Shown here: in pieces, positions 58,340 to 64,000 of the stretch
Numbering within the stretch: position 1 is the stretch's first letter
Layout: each line of letters starts with the position of its first letter
NCBI GenBank assembly: GCA_014905825.1
Contig: JACGCN010000009.1
Span: forward strand, 744,001-808,000
Source: Lyophyllum atratum
Taxonomy: Eukaryota > Basidiomycota > Agaricomycetes > Agaricales > Lyophyllaceae
Length of the DNA: 64,000 nucleotides
Direction of reading: 5' to 3'
Made by a program: the position numbers and the translations under genes
Notes under the pieces: generated by a model
What the model saw: the letters and a program-made list of their open reading frames with translations, nothing else
Database searches by the model: none
What the model was told of the DNA's origin: nothing

Positions 58340-58580
58340 CGACGACGTTAGACGCCATGCTTCGCTCAAGAGGACACTCATGTTGTGTTGCTCGGTCTCG
58401 ACCGGAGCCTCATCCGTTGAAGTTGCCGTGTAACCCCTTTCCGTAACCCGTTTCCTACGAGTTGGACGCTATGCTTCGCTCGAGGGGATTCCCACGTTGT
58501 GTTTCTCTTTCTCTCCCTCGACCTGAGCCTTATCCGTTGAAGTTGTCGTGCAGCACCCTTCCGTAACCCGTTTCCAATGA
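58340..58580 (+). repeat. Two-copy ~115-bp tandem repeat
   Basis: Shared blocks GCTATGCTTCGCTCGAGGGG (GCCATGC... in copy 1), CCGTTGAAGTTG and CCGTAACCCGTTTCC occur in the same order at ~58345-58455 and ~58462-58580, with substitutions and a few indels. Confidence 0.75.
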
Positions 58581-59082
58581 TGTGCGTATCTCAGTCTCTG
58601 AGTGGGCCGGTTTCGGGCAATCAGAGTTTAGCGGTGATGAAGAATGCTGCGGCGGAGCGCGACGGATGAGGCACAGCGTGTCTCAGTTAGTCGGGCTACG
58701 TGGATGTGGATGCCAAAAATTGTGCGAAAGGGAGTTGGAGGTGTGGCTTGCGGCTTCACGGAGTCGGTTACGGGGAACATGGTTTCGTTAGCACGTATAT
58801 TGGTCGTGGTGCATCAACTAGAGGGTGTATCGAAAGTAGCCTGTGCGGTAATGTATGTAGTGCGCTAAGGTGAAGCGGTCGTAGCGTATGGGGGCGGATA
58901 GAGCGCATTTTCGAGAGAATGTAGCAAAGGGTTCGGGTGATATCGCGTGCGATGTGCAGAGTGGGTCGGTGCGGGTTACGGCGTGTGACGTGTGGAGCGT
59001 GAGGCATGGGCCGCATGGCATACAAAACATAAGCGTCGGCAGTGTCGTGACGCAGTCGCGCGTGCGTAGAGGGTGTAGCCGG

Positions 59083-59520
59083 TGGGGTAGCGGGTGTAAC
59101 AGGTAGCGTAACGGATGTAGCAGCGGTGTCGCGGGTGTAGCGACCGGTGTAGGAGGTGTAGCGAGTGGTGTCGCGGGTGCGGCAGAAGGTGTGGCAGGTG
59201 CAGGGATTACGGTGCGGCAGTGTGGTGGCGCAGTCGCCGCGTGCATAGAAGGTGTGGCGGGTGCGGTAGCGGTTGTATCAGGTGTGGCGAGTGGCGTGGC
59301 AGATGTAGCAGGCGGTGTAACGAGTGTACCAACCGGCGTGGCAGTTGTAGCAACGGGTGTAGCGGGTGTAGCAGGTGGTGCAGCGGGTGTAGCGGGTGGA
59401 GTAGCGGGTGTAGCAGGTGGTGTAGCAGGTGGTGTAGCGGATGTAGCAATTGATGTAGCAGGTGGTGTAGCAGGTGTAGCGATTGATGTAGCAGGTGGTG
59501 TAGCAGGTGTAGCGTTGGTG
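59083..59520 (+). repeat. GC-rich minisatellite with 12/15-base periodicity
   Basis: Imperfect repeats of the type GTAGCAGGTGGTGTAGCG, built from 6-base subunits (GGTGTA, GCGGGT). Units drift at the left and become near-identical around 59340-59515, including a duplicated ~45-base block with GATTGATGTAGCAGGTGG. Because the period is a multiple of three, all frames stay partly open and give false Val/Ala/Gly proteins. Confidence 0.88.
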
Positions 59521-59887
59521 TGGAGAGACGGGGGTTAGGTCGCACGTCGTGTAGCGGGGTGACGATGAAGGCAGCGGGCAAGTCGAGTAACGAAGTTCTC
59601 GAACCCAGCGACGGGTGTTATACAACAGGGTTGTATGAGTGTGATACAGAAAGCGGCGGCTCAGCCAGGAGAAGATAACGAAATTGAGACAAGACTGACC
59701 TGGAACCGGTTCCCGTTCTACGCCTCCATAGTTCGTCCAGTGTAGATTCCGTCGTGTTCGTATAGGAATTGGGGAAAGCCTTGTTGGGATCCTTTGTGCT
59801 GGTGACGCGGCAATTGGCGTGATGTTGCATCGGGGCGTGCGCCGGAATGAAGGTGCGGCTATCTTGTAATAAAGCAGAGAAAAAACT

Positions 59888-60060
59888 GTGCAAAAGAAAA
59901 ACGCGAGGACTGCGCCGGGCGATGAGGAGGCATCCATGGGCTAGCCCTTGCGGTGAGAGGGGAGGAGGCGAGATGATCGATCTCGGCAGTGCCCGACGCT
60001 CTTACAAAGACATCCATCTAATCTTCCACTCGTGCCTCGTTGCATAATAGATAACAATCT
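59888..60060 (+). repeat. R2 direct repeat, copy 2 (173 bp)
   Basis: Second copy of the block at 55405-55577, forming the right end of unit 2. The sequence after it (CCTTGCACTTGTGG) is unique and probably the ancestral flank. Confidence 0.92.
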
Positions 60061-61432
60061 CCTTGCACTTGTGGTAGAAACATCAACTCGGATCTGTTGC
60101 TGCTGCTACGCCAGATCAGTCTCAAAAGTCCCTTCGCCGCCTCCTGCATCATCATGCGAGTCTCCACCCGAATTTCGAAGATCACAGTAAGGTCAGCTAC
60201 GTAACATGTGACAGTCTGTCCCCTCTTCTCTTTGGTCAGTGGCGTCTGGCCAGGCTGCTGGGAAGTACTGGGGAAGTACTCTACATGTGCAAAGTAGAAG
60301 TTGGGTATAGGTGGCATGGCATTAGAACTTAAGGCAGAATCTTATTTGGCACCCATCGGGGCCAGTCGCTGCCAGTCATGATGGCCAAATAAACGAAGTC
60401 CTACATAGCTTGACTCTGCTACTGAGGCCGCTCCATTATCCTCGAGCACAGCTTGCAAAACACACCAAGACGTCGCGCCCACAATTCCCTGGTATTGACC
60501 GTCGTCACTGGTGGATTTTGAAAGTTAGTCCGTCATTGTTACTAGTAATTGCTCGGCTCTACTAATAGGTGCGACATCTCGAAGTCTTCAGCCGAAAAAA
60601 GTCCAACATCCAACTTCGACATCATATGGTCTTGCTGTCATTTCACTCCAAGGTCATACATCCCTTCCTCATAAATCTCGCATGGCATCGGTCAACGCCG
60701 GTGGGCAAAATCAAGCCGTAAACATCATCTCAAGAATATCCCTTGCAACTTGTCCCAGAGAGTTGAACCCCACATATGTGCCGTCTTTCGGCCCCCATAA
60801 GCAGGCAGTACTGGAAACTCTCTAACGGACTCGTAACCTCAGGCCTATCTCGCGGTTTAATCGGCAGTCACGGTGAAAAGATGCTCCCCGGGGTACTCGA
60901 TCTGGGACCAACTTGGGATGCTCAATCCAAATGTCCATTGTTGCTCGATGCTTGCGCAAGAATGACCATCGCTGGTGCCGTCGGCAAGAGCATCCTCTCT
61001 CACAGGTTTCGAATCTGAAAACCGCGGCTCTAGGCGGGTCTTCGTGATACTTTGATGCCAACGCCTCTGGGCTGCGCAAGTCCCTCCCACGATGGCTCCA
61101 TGGGTGATCTTTCATTAAACCCCAGATCGCCAACCGTGAAGTTAGTACCGCTCGATACTGCGGGCCACCATATACCTTTCAGGTGGATCTCTTCTCACGA
61201 AGACATCCCAGGACTTTCCTCACCACGGACAAGTCGATGGCATCACTTACCAAGCATCCAACTTCTTCTTGGATCATATCTGTCCGGCTTGTCGATAATT
61301 TATAATCCTGTTCTCTTTTATATGGGACACTGCACCTGACTGTGATTCCGGATTCTGCAGCCACCTATCGTGTTATATCACCATCCTCCCTCGCTGCTGA
61401 AACGAGACTACTGGCAAAACCTTCCGCCGCCA

Positions 61433-63111
61433 ATGTCTACCATCCACTCAATAGGTATAGGAGGGGCCATTGTGACGCCCTCTTCCGACCGCTACGATGA
61501 ATCTATTAGTCGCATCTCCGCCACATCTGTCCTTCGCCCGTCCTATGTCGTGTATCCCGCCGCAGAATCCGACATCACCCTCGCTTTGGAATACGCGCGA
61601 TCTCAGTCTCCGCCGCTTCCAGTCGCTGTTAAAGGTGGAGGGTGTCACACCTCTACAGTGTCGTCTTCAGAAGGCGGCATGGTGATTGATTTGTCCGCAC
61701 TCAAATCTGTGACCGTAAGCAGTGATCGAAGTACGGTGGCAGTCGGAGGAGGCGCCGTATGGGGAGATGTATACTCCGAGTTGGCCAAACATGACCTTGT
61801 TGTGGTCGGCGGGAGCGTATGGTATGTTCAAAGCATTGTAATTTTCTTTGAAAATATGATGACTTATCGGCGTGAAACAGGTTCGTTGGGGTCGGTGGGT
61901 ACACGACCAACGCAGGATGGTCGAACTTATCAGGTCACTACGGGCTGGCCATTGACAATCTCGTCGGTGCTACGGTTGTACTAGCTAATGGCACCGTGGT
62001 TAAAACAAGTGACACACAAGAGCCCGATTTATTTTGGGCGACCAGAGGTATCCGTCCCCTCAACCTATTCTCCTCCTTGTGTCTCTGATGTTTTCCAAGG
62101 TGGAACAAACCAGTTTGGGATCGTTACCGAATTTGTCTTCAAGACGCACCCTGCTCGCGGCCCTGCTCTCGTCGGGGTACTGGCGTACCCTGGTACAGAA
62201 ATTCAGAACGTTCTTGGAGCTCTGCGCGTGAGTGTCTCCATATCTCCGGAGACTACTAGATTAAATCCCTCCCACAGGAACACTTAAGAACGCACAACCC
62301 TGATTCCAAGCTCATTCTCTCATTTATACGTTCGCCACCACACTTCTATGCAAGCTTTCATTCCATTGCGATCAACCTCCTCACCTAACTTTGTTCATTA
62401 AGCCTGGGATTGCCATCCTCCCCTACATCGAAGGCGACGCCCAGTCCTCCTCAACGGTTCTCGCTCCCTTCCGCTCAGACACCCTCAAACCCATATTCGA
62501 ACAAACCGGCCTCGCACCTGACTACAACGCAGTCAGCCACGGCGCAGATGCCTCCCTCGCTGGTGCTCCGCCTCGTCACATCACCGGCACCGTTCTCTTC
62601 TCTGATTTGTGGGAGGACCTTGTTCTTCGCGTCTTTGGAGAATGGGTGGCGTTCACCGAGCATGAAGATCGAAAGGCCGGGATGGTGCTTTGGGAGTTTG
62701 GGCATAGGGATAAGATTGCTGAGGTCAAGAGTGATGTTACGGCATTTGTTTCTCGCGAGCCGCATTACTATGTTGCGTTTACTGGAAGGTGAGTATTCGC
62801 CTACCTTCTTGTTTCAATTACCACTTGGAGCAGATGCTGACTTTGATTCAAGGCATTCACTTCCTGAATCAGATACACCGACCTTGGATTTCGTTGCTCG
62901 AATGACGAAGCTCGTTCAGGATACCAACGTGGAAAAGACTGGAGTCAGGCTATTGACGCCTCCCGGCTTTGTGTTGGCACCGGGCACCGTCTCCGCAGAG
63001 GATGTATATGGAAGCAATTTGCCGAGGTTGAGGAAGCTCAAAGCAAAATATGATCCCAAGAAGGTCTGGAGCAGAAGCTTGGTTGATATCGAGCCCGATT
63101 TTGGTGTATAG
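61433..63111 (+). CDS. FAD-linked oxidoreductase (PCMH/berberine-bridge-like fold)
   Basis: Six exons: 61433-61821, 61881-62047, 62100-62227, 62278-62349, 62403-62788, 62853-63111; 466 aa. The FAD-binding PCMH domain is clear: RPSYVVYPAAESDITLALEY, VAVKGGGCHTSTVSSSEGG, GGGAVWGDVY, FVGVGGYTTNAGWSNLSG, HYGLAIDNLVGATVVLANG and DLFWATRGGTNQFGIVTEF. The usual histidine for covalent FAD is not evident at its normal place in the N-terminal motif; the GGCHT His could serve. There is no signal peptide, unlike many secreted berberine-bridge-type oxidases. Intron 4 (62350-62402) is of the GC-AG type (AT|GCAAGC). The substrate is unknown. Confidence 0.9.
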
Positions 63112-63463
63112 GTTCGGAATGCCAGATAGCCAGAGAAAATGTACCCATGTAATTGTACGAAATGAAAATCTTCTCTCACTCATCGAAAGTTTGAAGATCT
63201 TGCCAGGATCTCGCGGTTCCTCGCATTGGAAATGCATAAGAGGATCGGGGTAAGGAACGAGGGCCAGATATCCAAGCAATTCAGAGGTGTTAACTTAGCT
63301 TGGACAATGCGGAATCGCCAAGGGGCGAACACTTTTCACCCCGTCCTTAAACAACCAGATCCAGATGTTACAGATGCTACATTGTCCCAAACCCCGAAAG
63401 CCCTCATCTACCCAAATCTTGTTACTATTACATGTCTATGTGTCTCTGATTATCGTTCCCATC
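63112..63463. other. Convergent intergenic space
   Basis: 352 bp between the stop of the FAD oxidase (plus) and the stop of the isomerase (minus). It must hold both polyadenylation sites. Nothing else was seen. Confidence 0.5.
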
Positions 63464-64000
63464 TCATTTTTGGTGTCGTTTTGGTGAGGGTACCTCCTCC
63501 ACAGTCCCGTCGTTCCGCTTGATCGTGACGCTCCCGTCCTACATCGAAGTAAATTAGCAATGTCCTCGATACCGGACGGTCCCAACCAGACTTACTGCGT
63601 TCCCGAAGTATGCTGCCTTGGCCATGTGGCAGAAGAGACCGACCTCAACGACGCCGGTGAGCATCTTGATCTTCGCCATGAGCTATATCGTAACACCCCG
63701 TTCAGCAACGCGCAAGAGCTACAATCAGCAACTCACATCAAATGAGTTCATCATATATTCCCGCGAAAAAGGCGCGTCGATTATGAAGTTTGCATTATCC
63801 GTTACTACCGGACCAGCTATAAAGAATGATAGGAAGGGGTTAGCGGGAGGTGGCAAAACGGAAGAGGAAGAAGCCCGCGAGGACTGACCTTTCTTAATGG
63901 CCATACGGAGGGTTGCGTTCGGCGACCCGATCTGTTTGAGGTTGTGCAAGACCTTGGCGTAGGAGAAGGGAACCACTTCGACGGGTACGCCGGGTTCGAA
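63464..64000 (-). CDS. RKI1: Ribose-5-phosphate isomerase, 3' part (cut by window edge)
   Basis: Partial. Exons (minus) from the window edge are 64000-63889, 63816-63737, 63684-63596 and 63538-63464. Interconverts ribose-5-phosphate and ribulose-5-phosphate in the pentose phosphate pathway. The C-terminal ~118 residues fit the RpiA family: FEPGVPVEVVPFSYAKVL, GPVVTDNANFIIDAPF, KIKMLTGVVEVGLFCHMAKA and AYFGNADGSVTIKRNDG. The start and catalytic N-terminal motifs lie beyond 64000. Confidence 0.93.

Larger units (their letters stand above)
54652..61432. other. Gene-poor, repeat-rich region
   Basis: 6.8 kb with no gene supported by motif or splice logic. It contains the duplicated R1 and R2 blocks, a 115-bp tandem repeat and a GC-rich minisatellite. 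Frames of 100-219 codons inside the minisatellite are low-complexity artefacts. A 99-codon minus-strand frame at 60317-60018 starts with ATG and has ordinary composition, but overlaps R2 and is left uncalled. Confidence 0.55.

Noticed and set aside
59083..59520. CRISPR-like array
   Set aside because: No spacers of regular length exist between repeats. The units are contiguous short repeats in a eukaryotic genome.
55786..59887. Interior of duplication unit 2 as a complete transposon
   Set aside because: No terminal inverted or long terminal repeats were found at its edges, and no transposase or reverse transcriptase motif. R1 and R2 are different from each other, so they are not LTRs.
59191..59937. 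115- and 219-codon frames in the minisatellite
   Set aside because: The period is a multiple of three, which keeps several frames open. The peptides are simple repeats.

Overview
The window is a nuclear segment of a basidiomycete fungus, most probably an Agaricomycete. Genes are dense and split by many GT-AG introns of about 50-65 nt. The gene set includes families typical of that class: a zinc-ribbon alpha-kinase, an intron-rich integrase-core gene, a DUF6533 seven-helix membrane protein and an A-T-R adenylate-forming reductase. Gene models were spliced by hand from the sequence. Exon sums and splice phases agree for every full-length model. Names come from recognised motifs, not from database searches.

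Layout. 0-17 kb is mostly housekeeping. It holds a WASP/Las17 actin nucleator divergent from a GNAT-Mss4 fusion, an alpha-kinase, an integrase-like gene, the Rab geranylgeranyltransferase beta subunit, a PX protein, a stand-alone hydantoinase-B/oxoprolinase-like protein and UBR7. 17-28 kb holds a decayed coding region, then an acyl-CoA oxidase, an MFS transporter and an FAD monooxygenase, which could act in one metabolic route. 29-40 kb holds the spindle-midzone protein Ase1/PRC1 and the complete catalytic subunit of DNA polymerase epsilon.

40.1-44.2 kb is a rearranged segment. The 3' end of the polymerase gene occurs three times, alternating with two copies of an unrecognised coding sequence. 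The second polymerase tail is split by a 1,138-bp transposon with perfect 32-bp terminal inverted repeats and 8-bp target duplications. That transposon carries part of a spliced gene that is not a transposase. The third polymerase fragment is a chimera of two distant exons.

44-55 kb holds a MYND protein, a 20-exon adenylate-forming reductase, a glyoxalase-fold protein with a signal peptide and a DUF6533 membrane protein. 54.7-61.4 kb is gene-poor and repeat-rich. It includes a tandem duplication whose two units share both ends but have unrelated interiors (117 bp against about 4.1 kb), and a GC-rich minisatellite. The right end holds an FAD-linked oxidase and the 3' end of ribose-5-phosphate isomerase, cut by the window edge.

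No rRNA, convincing tRNA, CRISPR array or virus-like gene was seen.
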